Part shown: positions 1 through 8,408 of the stretch, piece by piece
Layout of the letters: the number at the start of each line of letters is the position of its first letter
How positions within the stretch are numbered: the stretch's first letter is position 1
DNA from: JAKAXG01 sp035702985
GTDB lineage: Bacteria > Actinomycetota > Acidimicrobiia > Acidimicrobiales > Palsa-688
Direction of reading: 5' to 3'
Assembly: GCA_035702985.1 (NCBI GenBank)
Contig: DASSZD010000036.1
Location: 1-52,972, forward strand
Length of the DNA stretch: 52,972 nt
Translations under genes and position numbers: made by a program
Notes under the pieces: model-generated
Told to the model about the DNA's origin: nothing
The model's input: only the letters and a program-made list of their open reading frames with translations
Database searches by the model: none

Positions 1-1713
1 GTGCCCAGCCGGGTCCCCAAGACCACCTCCGTGGCGTCGGCGGGGGGGACGAGCAGCTACCAGGCCGGCTCAGCGGCCGCGACCGGCGGCTCGGGCGCCA
101 TCTACCAGTCGTCCCCATCGGCGGCGCAGGCCTCGAGTGGCTCGGCGGCCGGCCAGGCCACCTCGTCGGCCGGCCAGGCCCTTCCGGCGGGCACCGCGGC
201 CGGATCGGGTGCAGCCGGGACGTCGACCGGGTCGGGCTCGTCCGGTGCCGGTACGGCGGCCGGGCACTCTGCGGCCGGTCCGGCGGGCTCCGACGGGTCG
301 ACACAGACCGGCAGCGGGGCCGTGGCGTCGGTCGGGCCGGCGAAGGTGACCGCCTGCACCGGCCAGAGCGATCAGGTCCCGGGCGACCCGTACTCGCCAC
401 CGTGCATGACCTTCTCCGGCAACAACGGCGGCGCGACCAGCATGGGGGTGACGGCCAGCACCATCAACGTGACGTTCCGTCTCACCAGCGACCAGAGCTT
501 CCAGCAGACCCTGGCCCAGCTCGCCGGAGCATCCCTCAAGGACACCAACGCCGACACCGAACGCACCGTGCAGGCGCTGGCGCAGTACTTCAACAGCCAT
601 TTCCAGTTCTACGGCCGCAAGATCGTGGTGCACTTCTACAACGGCCAGGGTTCGCTCTCCAACGAGCTGCTCGGTACCGGGCAGGCACAGGCCGAGGCCG
701 ACGCCCTGACGGTCAAGTCGATGAAGGCGTTCGGCGATCTGTCGGCCGAGTCCGAGCCCTACGCCGACGCCCTGGCCAAACAGGGCGTGATGGCCTTCGG
801 CGACCCGTACATGTCCCGGGCCTGGCACACCCAGCACGCGCCCTACACATGGTCGGTCGCCACCGACGGCACCGACGTGGCGTCCCTGTCGGCCACCTAC
901 GCGGTGCAGAAGCTGTGCCCCCAGGGCACCCCCGCCGCCTACGCCGGCGGTTCGCTCAAGGGAGCGCCCCGCAAGTTCGCCCTGCTGGCCCCCGAGAATT
1001 CCTGGTACCAGGAGTCGGTGGCGGTGGCGCAGGGCATCATGAAGGCGGCCGGCTGCCAGGCCGACATCTTCACCTACAGCCTCGACCTGGGCACCATGTC
1101 CCAGCAGGCGGCCAACCTGGTCTCCAAGCTCAAGACCGGCGGCTACACCACCGTCATCTGCGGTTGCGACCCCATCTTCCCGGTGTACCTCTCCGGGCAG
1201 GGGAACCAGCAGGGGTACCTGCCCGAGTTCATCATCACCGGTACGGCCCTGACCGACGCCGACTACACGGCCCAGCTGTGGAACCAGAACTTCGCCGCCC
1301 ACGCCTTCGGCATCAGTCCCAACGGCCCCGAGGTGCCCTACACCCAGACCATCGGCTACGCCGCCTACAAGACCGTCCGCTCCGACGAGCCGGCGTTCTT
1401 CGTGAACCTGATCTACGCCCAGATGGACGAGCTGGCGATCGGGATACAGATGGCCGGACCGGACCTCAGCCCCAGGACGTTCCAGCAGGGAATGTTCAAC
1501 TACCCCACCCGTGAGGGGCCCATGGGGCTGTGGGGGTTCAGCCCCCAGCAGTACACCATCCCCAACGACGTGCGGGAGATCTGTTACAGCCCCAGCACCA
1601 CCTCGCCCTACAACGGCAAGCAGGGGGCCTACACGCCGAGCAGCTCGCGCAACGCCCGGTGGACCGCCGCCGACATCCCCAAGGGGCCGCCCGGATGCCC
1701 GATCCCGTCATGA
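1..1713 (+). CDS. Branched-chain amino acid type ABC transporter substrate-binding protein (5' partial)
   Basis: Periplasmic-type binding protein (LivJ/LivK-like, Peripla_BP_6 fold) that would deliver a small ligand to the LivHM/LivFG transporter encoded directly downstream. The reading frame is open from the first base and no signal peptide is visible, so the true start probably lies left of the window; the GTG at base 1 may be only an internal valine. The first roughly 110 residues are an Ala/Gly/Ser-rich low-complexity stretch, probably a flexible linker between a lipid anchor and the folded domain. The folded part begins near Cys118 and contains typical ligand-binding stretches (for example KFALLAPENSWYQESVAVA near residue 330). 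The stop TGA overlaps the permease reading frame. The ligand cannot be read from sequence; amino acids, amides or urea-like compounds are all possible. Confidence 0.85.
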   Translation: MPSRVPKTTSVASAGGTSSYQAGSAAATGGSGAIYQSSPSAAQASSGSAAGQATSSAGQALPAGTAAGSGAAGTSTGSGSSGAGTAAGHSAAGPAGSDGSTQTGSGAVASVGPAKVTACTGQSDQVPGDPYSPPCMTFSGNNGGATSMGVTASTINVTFRLTSDQSFQQTLAQLAGASLKDTNADTERTVQALAQYFNSHFQFYGRKIVVHFYNGQGSLSNELLGTGQAQAEADALTVKSMKAFGDLSAESEPYADALAKQGVMAFGDPYMSRAWHTQHAPYTWSVATDGTDVASLSATYAVQKLCPQGTPAAYAGGSLKGAPRKFALLAPENSWYQESVAVAQGIMKAAGCQADIFTYSLDLGTMSQQAANLVSKLKTGGYTTVICGCDPIFPVYLSGQGNQQGYLPEFIITGTALTDADYTAQLWNQNFAAHAFGISPNGPEVPYTQTIGYAAYKTVRSDEPAFFVNLIYAQMDELAIGIQMAGPDLSPRTFQQGMFNYPTREGPMGLWGFSPQQYTIPNDVREICYSPSTTSPYNGKQGAYTPSSSRNARWTAADIPKGPPGCPIPS

Positions 1714-3890
1714 CGCCGGCGCAGGCGGCCAACCCGCTGGTGCAGAGCTGGAAGCGCCTGGGCGACCGGGCCCGGCTGACCGCCGTGATCGCCGGGGGCG
1801 CCCTGCTCTACGTGCTGGTCACGGTGGCGACCGGCTCCCACGGGCTGCTGCACCGCCGAGCGCCCATAGGGATCGTCCTGCTCGGGGTGGTGTACGGCTC
1901 GGCCACCGCCCTGGGGGCCATGGGCCTGATCCTGGTCTACCGGGCCAACCGGTTCATCAACTTCGCCCACGGGGCCCTGGGATCGATGGTCGGGGTGCTG
2001 GCCATCGGCCTGGTCAAGGTGCACGGCCTCAACTACTGGCTGGCTCTGCCCCTGGCCACGGCGGTGGGAGCGGCGGCCGGCGGCGCCACCGAGGTGGGCA
2101 TCATCCGCCGGTTCCGCCACTCTCCCCGGCTGATAGTCCTGGTGGCCAGCATCGGTCTGGCCCAGCTGTTCGGCGGCCTGGAACTGCTGGGCAGCAAGGC
2201 CATCCACTTCATCTCGCTGACCGGGTCGTTCTCACCCCCGTTCAGCCTGTCGGTCCCGATCGACGTGTACACCTTCCAGAGCAACGCCATCATGATCGTG
2301 CTGGTGGTGCCCCTGGTGATCGCCTTCCTGGCGTGGTTCCTGCTGCGCACCAGCGCCGGGGTGGCGGTGAGGGCGGCGGCCGAGAACTCCGACCGGGCCC
2401 TGCTGCTCGGTATCCCGGTCAACCGGCTGTCCACCATCGTGTGGCTCATCGCCGGAGGTCTGGCCGCCCTCACCTACATGCTCCAGGCGCCCTTCGAGGG
2501 GATCAAGCCCGGGGCCATCTCGAACGGCCCGACCGTGCTGGTGCCGATGCTGGCCGCCGCCGTGGTGGCCCGGATGGAGTCCCTGCCCCTGGCCTTCGGG
2601 GCCGCCGTCGGCCTGGGCATCATCGACCAGGTGGTCCGCTGGAACTTCAGCAACGACCCCTCGGTCATCTGGGCCGTGTACCTGGGGGTGATCCTGATCT
2701 CGCTCCTGGCCCAGTCCGGCAGGCTGAGCCGGGCCAGGGAGGCGGGCGACTCCTCCTGGGCCTCGGTGGCCGTCACCAAGCCGGTGCCCCTGGAGCTGCG
2801 CCGGTTGCCGGAGGTGCTGTGGACCAAGCGGGTGCTGCTGGCCGCCCTGGCGGCACTGTTCCTGATGGTTCCCCACGGTTGGAGTCCCAGCAGCCAGCTG
2901 CTGGCCGGCTTCGCCGTGGTGTGGGCCATGATCGGCGTGTCGCTGGTGGTGCTGTGCGGCTGGGGAGGCCAGATCAGCCTGGGCCAGTTCGGGTTCGCCG
3001 GCGTGGCCGGAATGATGGCCGGGAACCTGGTCGCCCGGTGGAACGTGGACTTCTTCTTCGTCATCCTGGCCGCCGCCGCCACCGGGGCCGTGGTGGCGCT
3101 GCTGGTCGGGCTCCCGGCGCTGCGCATCAAGGGCCTGTTCCTGGCCGCCACCACCCTGGCCATGGCGGTGGCGCTCGACCAGTACTTCCTCAACACCGAC
3201 ACGTTCCCCCAGTTCATCCCCGCCGACGGCGTCCCCCGGCCGCTGCTGCTGCAGCGCTTCGATCTCAACGACTACTACCAGCTGTACGTGGTCTGCCTGC
3301 TGTTCCTGATCCTGACCATCCTGGTCACCGCCAGCCTGCGCCGGTCCCGGTCGGGGCGGGTGCTCATCGCCACCAGCGACAACGAGCGGGCGGCGGCGTC
3401 GGCCTCGGTGGCCGTCACCGCCGTCAAGCTCGGCGGGTTCGTGACCGCCGGGGTGATAGCCGGGGTGGCCGGGGCCCTCGACGCCCTCCTGCTCGGCGCG
3501 CTCAACCCGGGCAGCTTCCCGGCCATCGACAGCATCACCGTGTTCTGCTACTCCGTGATCGGAGGTCTGGGCTCGGTGACCGGGACCCTGCTCGGGATAT
3601 TCAGCTTCAAGTACCTCGAGACGCTCACCTGGCTGGGCACCTGGCGCGAGACGGTCTCGGGGGCAGCCCTGCTGCTGGTCCTGCTGTTCCTGCCCGGCGG
3701 TCTGGGCCAGGTGGTCTTCGCCGTCCGGGACCGGCTGCTGCGGGTGGTCGCCGACCGGCGGGGCATCCTGGTGCCGTCCCTGGTGGCCGACAAGAGGGCC
3801 GCCGGGCCAGAGGGTTCCGGCGATGCCGGGTTGCTCAGCGCCCTGGCCGCCGAGCGGGACGGGAGCGAACGCGAGGTGGTGGGCGTATGA
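1695..3890 (+). CDS. livHM: Fused LivH-LivM branched-chain amino acid type ABC permease
   Basis: 731-residue membrane protein joining both permease subunits that are normally separate. Residues about 50-350 are LivH-like: GLILVYRANRFINFAHGALG is the classic LivH signature. Residues about 380-690 are LivM-like: CGWGGQISLGQFGFAGVAGM near 420. Many hydrophobic segments run through both halves, and a charged tail of about 60 residues follows. I chose the ATG at 1695 because AAGGGG lies 8 nt upstream; a second in-frame ATG at 1710 overlaps the previous stop (ATGA) and is the alternative. The stop overlaps the start of the ATPase gene by four bases, so the three genes are translationally coupled. 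Role: the transmembrane channel of the importer whose binding protein lies upstream. Confidence 0.9.
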   Translation: MPDPVMTPAQAANPLVQSWKRLGDRARLTAVIAGGALLYVLVTVATGSHGLLHRRAPIGIVLLGVVYGSATALGAMGLILVYRANRFINFAHGALGSMVGVLAIGLVKVHGLNYWLALPLATAVGAAAGGATEVGIIRRFRHSPRLIVLVASIGLAQLFGGLELLGSKAIHFISLTGSFSPPFSLSVPIDVYTFQSNAIMIVLVVPLVIAFLAWFLLRTSAGVAVRAAAENSDRALLLGIPVNRLSTIVWLIAGGLAALTYMLQAPFEGIKPGAISNGPTVLVPMLAAAVVARMESLPLAFGAAVGLGIIDQVVRWNFSNDPSVIWAVYLGVILISLLAQSGRLSRAREAGDSSWASVAVTKPVPLELRRLPEVLWTKRVLLAALAALFLMVPHGWSPSSQLLAGFAVVWAMIGVSLVVLCGWGGQISLGQFGFAGVAGMMAGNLVARWNVDFFFVILAAAATGAVVALLVGLPALRIKGLFLAATTLAMAVALDQYFLNTDTFPQFIPADGVPRPLLLQRFDLNDYYQLYVVCLLFLILTILVTASLRRSRSGRVLIATSDNERAAASASVAVTAVKLGGFVTAGVIAGVAGALDALLLGALNPGSFPAIDSITVFCYSVIGGLGSVTGTLLGIFSFKYLETLTWLGTWRETVSGAALLLVLLFLPGGLGQVVFAVRDRLLRVVADRRGILVPSLVADKRAAGPEGSGDAGLLSALAAERDGSEREVVGV

Positions 3891-5641
3891 GCCCGCCGGA
3901 CCGGCTGGGGGCGGTGCTGCGGCGCAGCCGGGGCGCCCGGACGGCGGAGCTGGACCGTCCCGCCGGCCTGGATGGGGCCGATCCGACCCTCGAGGTCCCG
4001 GCCGTCGGTCACAGGGTTCCCGACCCCGACCCGGCCGGGACGCTGCTGTCGTGCCGGGGGGTGGACGTCTCCTACGGACAGGTGCAGATCCTCTTCGGGG
4101 TGGACTTCGACGTGGCCCGCCACGAGATGGTGGCCCTCCTGGGTACCAACGGGGCTGGCAAGTCCACCCTGCTCAAGGGGATCTGCGGGCTGGTGAAGCC
4201 CCGCCGGGGGCGGGTGGTCTTCGACGGTGAGGACATCACCGGCCTGCCGGCGGACGTGACCACCCGGCGGGGAGTGTCGCTCATGCCGGGCGGAAAGGGG
4301 GTGTTCCCCACCCTCACCGTGGCCGAGAACCTGCGCCTGGCGGCGTGGCTCATCCGGGACGACCAGGAGCGGATCGAGATGGCCCGGGAGGAGGTGCTGG
4401 ACCTGTTCCCGGTGCTGGCCGAGAGGCACAACCAGATGGCCGGGAACCTCTCCGGGGGCGAGCAGCAGATGCTCGCCCTCGGCTCGGCGCTCATGACCCG
4501 TCCCGAGCTGCTGATGATCGACGAGCTGTCCCTGGGGCTGGCCCCCACCATCGTGGGTCAGCTGCTGGACGTGGTGCGCGAGGTGCACCGGCGGGGTTCG
4601 ACCATCGTGATCGTGGAGCAGTCGGTCAACGTGGCCCTCAACCTGGCCGAGCGGGCCGTGTTCATGGAGAAGGGGGAGGTCCGCTTCGAAGGCCCGGCAG
4701 CCGAGCTGCTCGAGCGCCCGGACATCCTGCGGTCGGTGTTCATCGCCGGCGCCGCCGGCCACGACGGTCCCCCCGCCAAGCCGGCGGCCCGCACCCGGAA
4801 GCGCCGGGCGGCCACGACCGCCCGCCGGGTGGACCCCGCCGCCCGGCCGGTCCTGGAATGTGCCGGCGTGGTCAAGAGGTTCGGCGGCATAACCGCCGTG
4901 GACCACGTGGACCTGGCCGTGCGTCCGGGCGAGATCGTCGGTCTGATCGGCCACAACGGCGCCGGTAAGACCACGCTGATGGACTGCGTGTCGGGCTTCA
5001 CGAGGATCGACGCCGGACGTATCTCCCTGCGGGGGGTGGATGTCACCGGCTGGTCACCGACCATGAGGGCCCGGGGCGCCATGGGCCGGTCGTTCCAGGA
5101 CGCCCGCCTGTTCCCCACGCTCACCGTGGCCGAGACGGTCGCCGTGGCCCGCGAGCGGCACGTGCAGTCCCGGGACCTGCTGGCGGCGGCGTTCCAGCTG
5201 CCGGCCAGCTACGAGTCCGAACTGGCCGTCGCCACCGTGGTCGACGAGCTGATCGGGCTCATGGGCCTGGGGGCGTACCGGCAGAAGCTCACCGGCGAGC
5301 TGTCCACCGGGACCCGGCGGATAGTGGACCTGGCCTGCATCCTGGCCCAGGATCCCAAGGTCCTGATGCTGGATGAACCCTCCGGCGGGGTGGCCCAGAA
5401 GGAGACGGAGGCGCTCGGCCCCCTCCTGCGCCGCATCCAGGAGCGGACGTCCTGCTCGATCCTCATCATCGAGCACGACATGCCGCTCCTGAGTGGCCTG
5501 TGCGACCGGCTGGTGGCCCTGGAGCTGGGTGGGGTGATCGCCGAGGGAGCGCCCGCCGACGTGCTGGCCCACCCGGCCGTCATCGCCTCCTACCTAGGGA
5601 CCGACGAAACGGCCATCCAGCGCTCCGGCGCCCGTACCTGA
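3887..5641 (+). CDS. livFG: Fused LivF-LivG ABC transporter ATPase (two nucleotide-binding domains)
   Basis: 584-residue protein with two complete ABC ATPase domains. The first (about 45-285) is LivF-like: Walker A GTNGAGKST near 85, signature LSGGEQQ near 188, Walker B LLMIDELSLGL near 210. A basic Ala/Arg linker (RTRKRRAATTARR) follows. The second (about 320-575) is LivG-like: Walker A GHNGAGKTT near 354, a degenerate signature LSTGTRR near 471, Walker B VLMLDEPSGG near 493. The ATG overlaps the permease stop (ATGA). The protein would power the LivHM permease as a single chain instead of a heterodimer. The last 48 bases overlap the 3' end of the convergent ModBC gene. The signature deviation in the second half suggests the two ATP sites may not be equivalent; that is inference. 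Confidence 0.92.
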   Translation: MSPPDRLGAVLRRSRGARTAELDRPAGLDGADPTLEVPAVGHRVPDPDPAGTLLSCRGVDVSYGQVQILFGVDFDVARHEMVALLGTNGAGKSTLLKGICGLVKPRRGRVVFDGEDITGLPADVTTRRGVSLMPGGKGVFPTLTVAENLRLAAWLIRDDQERIEMAREEVLDLFPVLAERHNQMAGNLSGGEQQMLALGSALMTRPELLMIDELSLGLAPTIVGQLLDVVREVHRRGSTIVIVEQSVNVALNLAERAVFMEKGEVRFEGPAAELLERPDILRSVFIAGAAGHDGPPAKPAARTRKRRAATTARRVDPAARPVLECAGVVKRFGGITAVDHVDLAVRPGEIVGLIGHNGAGKTTLMDCVSGFTRIDAGRISLRGVDVTGWSPTMRARGAMGRSFQDARLFPTLTVAETVAVARERHVQSRDLLAAAFQLPASYESELAVATVVDELIGLMGLGAYRQKLTGELSTGTRRIVDLACILAQDPKVLMLDEPSGGVAQKETEALGPLLRRIQERTSCSILIIEHDMPLLSGLCDRLVALELGGVIAEGAPADVLAHPAVIASYLGTDETAIQRSGART

Positions 5642-7480
5642 ACCGGCGGCCCCGTCGGCGCCCGGCCCGGACCACACCGTCACCGCGTCGGCTGGGAGGG
5701 CCACCGGGCAGCCCTGTCCGGGCAGGCGGGGCCGGCGGTCGCTGCTGCGGGCGGTGAGGACCAGGCCTTCGCCCAGCCGCAGCTCGACCGCCGACGTGGC
5801 GCCCAGGTCCGCCACGTCGGTGACCACGGCCCGGTACGGGCCGTCACGGTCCATCTCCACGTGCTCGGGATGGATGCACCAGGTGACGTCGCTGCCGACC
5901 TCCACCCCCGGCAGCGGTACCCCCAGGTCCAGCCCGCCGGCCACCAGCCGCCCTCCCGGGCCGCACCGGCCGGGGAGGATGTTGGCGATGCCGAGCAGCC
6001 GGGCCACCGCCGGGCTGGCCGGGTGGGAGTGCAGCCGGGCGGCCGGGCCGGCCTGGACCAGCCGGCCGTCCAGGACGACCAGGATCTCATCCGACAGGAG
6101 GGCGGCCTCCTCCGGGTCGTGGGTGACCAGCACCGTGGACAGGCCGGCCTGGTGCTGCAGGCGGCGCATCTCCCGGCCCAGCTCGGCCCGCACCGGGGCG
6201 TCCAGAGCCGAGAACGGCTCGTCGAGGAGCAGGAGGCGGGGCCGCCGGGCCAGGGCCTGGGCCAGGCACACCCGCTGCCTCTGCCCCCCGGACAGCTCGT
6301 GGGGCAGCCGCCCGGCCAGGTCGGACAGGCCGAAGACGTCCAGCCAGTACGCCCCGACCCCCGGGTCCGCGCCCACCCCGAAACACACCTGTCGCCACAC
6401 GTCGAGGTGGGGGAGCAGCTGGTATCCCTGGGGTACGTAGCCCACCCCGCGGTCCTCCACCGGCAGGGCCTGGACCGCATCGGCGCCGTACCACACCGGC
6501 CCGGTCCGGGCCCCGAGCAGCCCGGCCACCGACCGCAGGGTCACCGACTTGCCCGACCCCGACGGCCCGAGGATGGCCGTGCGGTGGGACCGGGCCCGGT
6601 GGGCCACCCGCAGCCGGAAGGTCCCCACCCTGACGTCGATGTCGAAGCCCACCGGCACCGCGGCGGTGGCGGGGGGCGCCACCGGGACGGGCAGAGCGGC
6701 CGGCTGGCTGCGCCGGCGGGGGATCGGGATCCACCCGACCGCCACCACCACCAGCGCCACCCCGAGGGCCAGGGCGGTGGGGGCCTCGGTGTTGGCCAGA
6801 CCGGTCCCGGAGAACTGCACGTAGGTGTACACCGGCAGGGAGAACGGGTGGTAGGCGAGCAGCACGGTGGCCCCGTACTCGCCGAAGGCCCGCAGCCAGG
6901 ACAGCAGCAACCCGGCCCGGATCCCGAACGCCGCCCCGGGCAGGCCCACCCGGAAGAAGCGGGCCAGGGGACGGTGCCCGAGTGTGGCCGCCACTTCCTC
7001 CACCGATCGGTCCTCGGCGCTGAACGCGGCCCGGGCGGAGACCACCAGGAACGGGGCGGCCACGAACGTCTGGGCCAGCACCACCCCCACCAGAGAGTCG
7101 GTCAGGCGCCGGCCGAACAGCTGGCCCAGCCACGTGTACGGCCCGACCAGGTAGATCAGCAGGATGCCGCTGATCAGCGGCGGGACGGCCAGCGGCAGGT
7201 ACACCGCCGCTCCCACCACCCGGGCCAGGCGGCTGCGGGACCGGGCCAGGACCCAGGCCAGCGGGATGCCGAACACGGCGATGAGCGTGGTCGAGATGGT
7301 GGCGGCGGCCGCCGACACCCACAGGGCGTGGAACAGGCCCGGGGTGGAGAAGCCGGTGCGGGAGGACCCGGCCAGGCGCACCACGAACGCCACCACCGGC
7401 ACGGCCAGGTAGAGCAGCACCAGGGTGCCGAGCCAGGCCAGCGGCCCACCGGCGCGCTCGTGAGGGCGCCGTGCGCTCAT
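5594..7480 (-). CDS. modBC: Fused ModB-ModC molybdate/tungstate/sulfate-type ABC transporter (permease + ATPase)
   Basis: 628-residue fusion. Residues about 15-290 are an oxyanion-type permease with about six membrane segments and the cytoplasmic loop motif LRAFGEYGATVLLAY near 195-210. Residues about 295-510 are an ABC ATPase: Walker A GPSGSGKS near 305, ELSGGQRQR near 393, LLLLDEPFSALD near 415, switch His in VTHDPEEA. A TOBE-like region follows (about 520-610), as in ModC, which binds or senses oxyanion. Start ATG 7480 is the first sensible Met; no strong ribosome-binding site precedes it. No ModA binding protein occurs in the window, so it must be encoded elsewhere. The oxyanion (molybdate, tungstate, sulfate) is not decided by sequence. 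The 3' end overlaps livFG by 48 bases, tail to tail. Confidence 0.87.
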   Translation of the reverse strand: MSARRPHERAGGPLAWLGTLVLLYLAVPVVAFVVRLAGSSRTGFSTPGLFHALWVSAAAATISTTLIAVFGIPLAWVLARSRSRLARVVGAAVYLPLAVPPLISGILLIYLVGPYTWLGQLFGRRLTDSLVGVVLAQTFVAAPFLVVSARAAFSAEDRSVEEVAATLGHRPLARFFRVGLPGAAFGIRAGLLLSWLRAFGEYGATVLLAYHPFSLPVYTYVQFSGTGLANTEAPTALALGVALVVVAVGWIPIPRRRSQPAALPVPVAPPATAAVPVGFDIDVRVGTFRLRVAHRARSHRTAILGPSGSGKSVTLRSVAGLLGARTGPVWYGADAVQALPVEDRGVGYVPQGYQLLPHLDVWRQVCFGVGADPGVGAYWLDVFGLSDLAGRLPHELSGGQRQRVCLAQALARRPRLLLLDEPFSALDAPVRAELGREMRRLQHQAGLSTVLVTHDPEEAALLSDEILVVLDGRLVQAGPAARLHSHPASPAVARLLGIANILPGRCGPGGRLVAGGLDLGVPLPGVEVGSDVTWCIHPEHVEMDRDGPYRAVVTDVADLGATSAVELRLGEGLVLTARSSDRRPRLPGQGCPVALPADAVTVWSGPGADGAAGSGTGAGALDGRFVGP

Positions 7481-7498
7481 GAATGGCAAGGTAGCGTA

Positions 7499-8356
7499 AT
7501 GACCTTCACCCAGATCAGCTACGAGGTCGACGGGCCGGTCGCCACGATCACCCTCGACCGTCCGGACCGCCTCAACGCCTTCACGGTACAGATGATGTCG
7601 GAGCTGCTGGAGGCGTTCGACCGCTCCGACGGCGACGACCGCGTCCGGGCGGTGATCCTCACCGGCCGGGGCCGGGGCTTCTGTGCCGGGGCCGACCTGG
7701 GGGCCGGTGGGTCCACGTTCGACCACGGCGACGCCCGACCGGGGCGCCGGGCACCGCGTGACGGCGGCGGGCTGGTCACCCTCAGGATGTTCCGCAGCAA
7801 GAAGCCCCTGATCGCCGCCGTCAACGGCCCGGCGGTCGGGGTGGGGGCGTCGATGATCCTGCCGGCCGACTTCCGGTTGATGGCCGAAACCGCCCGCATC
7901 GGCTTCGTGTTCGCCGCCCGGGGCATCGTGCCCGAGAGCGCCAGCAGCTGGTTCCTGCCCCGGATCGTCGGGATCAACCAGGCCCTCGAGTGGTGCCTGA
8001 CCGCCCGGGTGTTCCCGGCCTCGGAGGCGCTGGCCGCCGGGCTGGTCCGCAGTGTCCACCCGGCCGACGGGCTGATGGCCGCCGCCCGGGCCATAGCCGA
8101 GGAGATCGCCGGCCACGCCGCTCCGGTCTCGGCGGCGATCACCAGGCAGATGCTGTGGCGGATGCTCACCGTCGACCACCCCATGGAGGCCCACCGGGTG
8201 GATTCCCTGGCCGTGGCCCAGACCGGGAAGATGGCCGACGCCAGGGAGGGGGTGGAGAGCTTCCTGGAGAAACGGCCGCCCCGCTGGGTGCTGGGGCCGG
8301 GACGGGACGAGCCGGACTGGTACCCGTGGTGGAGCGAACCCGGCTACGACGACTGA
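7499..8356 (+). CDS. Crotonase-fold protein, delta3-delta2 enoyl-CoA isomerase type
   Basis: 285-residue enoyl-CoA hydratase/isomerase superfamily protein. The oxyanion-hole stretch GRGFCAGADL (near 60) and the second stretch NGPAVGVGASMILPAD (near 112) are present. The two catalytic glutamates of true hydratases are replaced: the GGGCEL-like position reads GVGASM and the FGQPE-like position reads IGFVFA. A glutamate is present at 146 in GIVPESASSWF, the position used by delta3,delta2-enoyl-CoA isomerases (PEGCSS-type motif). I therefore favour isomerase, or another crotonase reaction, over hydratase; this is inference from motif comparison. ATG 7499 follows an AAGGTAG ribosome-binding site. 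The 18-bp gap to the divergent modBC start leaves no room for two independent promoters outside coding DNA. Confidence 0.88.
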   Translation: MTFTQISYEVDGPVATITLDRPDRLNAFTVQMMSELLEAFDRSDGDDRVRAVILTGRGRGFCAGADLGAGGSTFDHGDARPGRRAPRDGGGLVTLRMFRSKKPLIAAVNGPAVGVGASMILPADFRLMAETARIGFVFAARGIVPESASSWFLPRIVGINQALEWCLTARVFPASEALAAGLVRSVHPADGLMAAARAIAEEIAGHAAPVSAAITRQMLWRMLTVDHPMEAHRVDSLAVAQTGKMADAREGVESFLEKRPPRWVLGPGRDEPDWYPWWSEPGYDD

Positions 8357-8368
8357 CGCCCCGACCGG

Positions 8369-8389
8369 GGCCGGCCCGGGCGCCCGGCC
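8369..8389. terminator. Possible bidirectional terminator between convergent genes
   Basis: In the 52-bp gap between the enoyl-CoA isomerase-like gene and the convergent MFS gene, GGCCGG (8369-8374) can pair with CCGGCC (8384-8389) around a 9-nt loop. There is no T-tract on either strand, so this is only a candidate for a GC-rich terminator. Confidence 0.3.
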
Positions 8390-8408
8390 GAGCCGCAGGC
8401 CCCGGTGG

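Noticed and set aside
1..345. Tandem repeat array at the left end
   Set aside because: The Ala/Gly/Ser-rich coding sequence is low-complexity but has no exact repeating unit; it reads as a protein linker.
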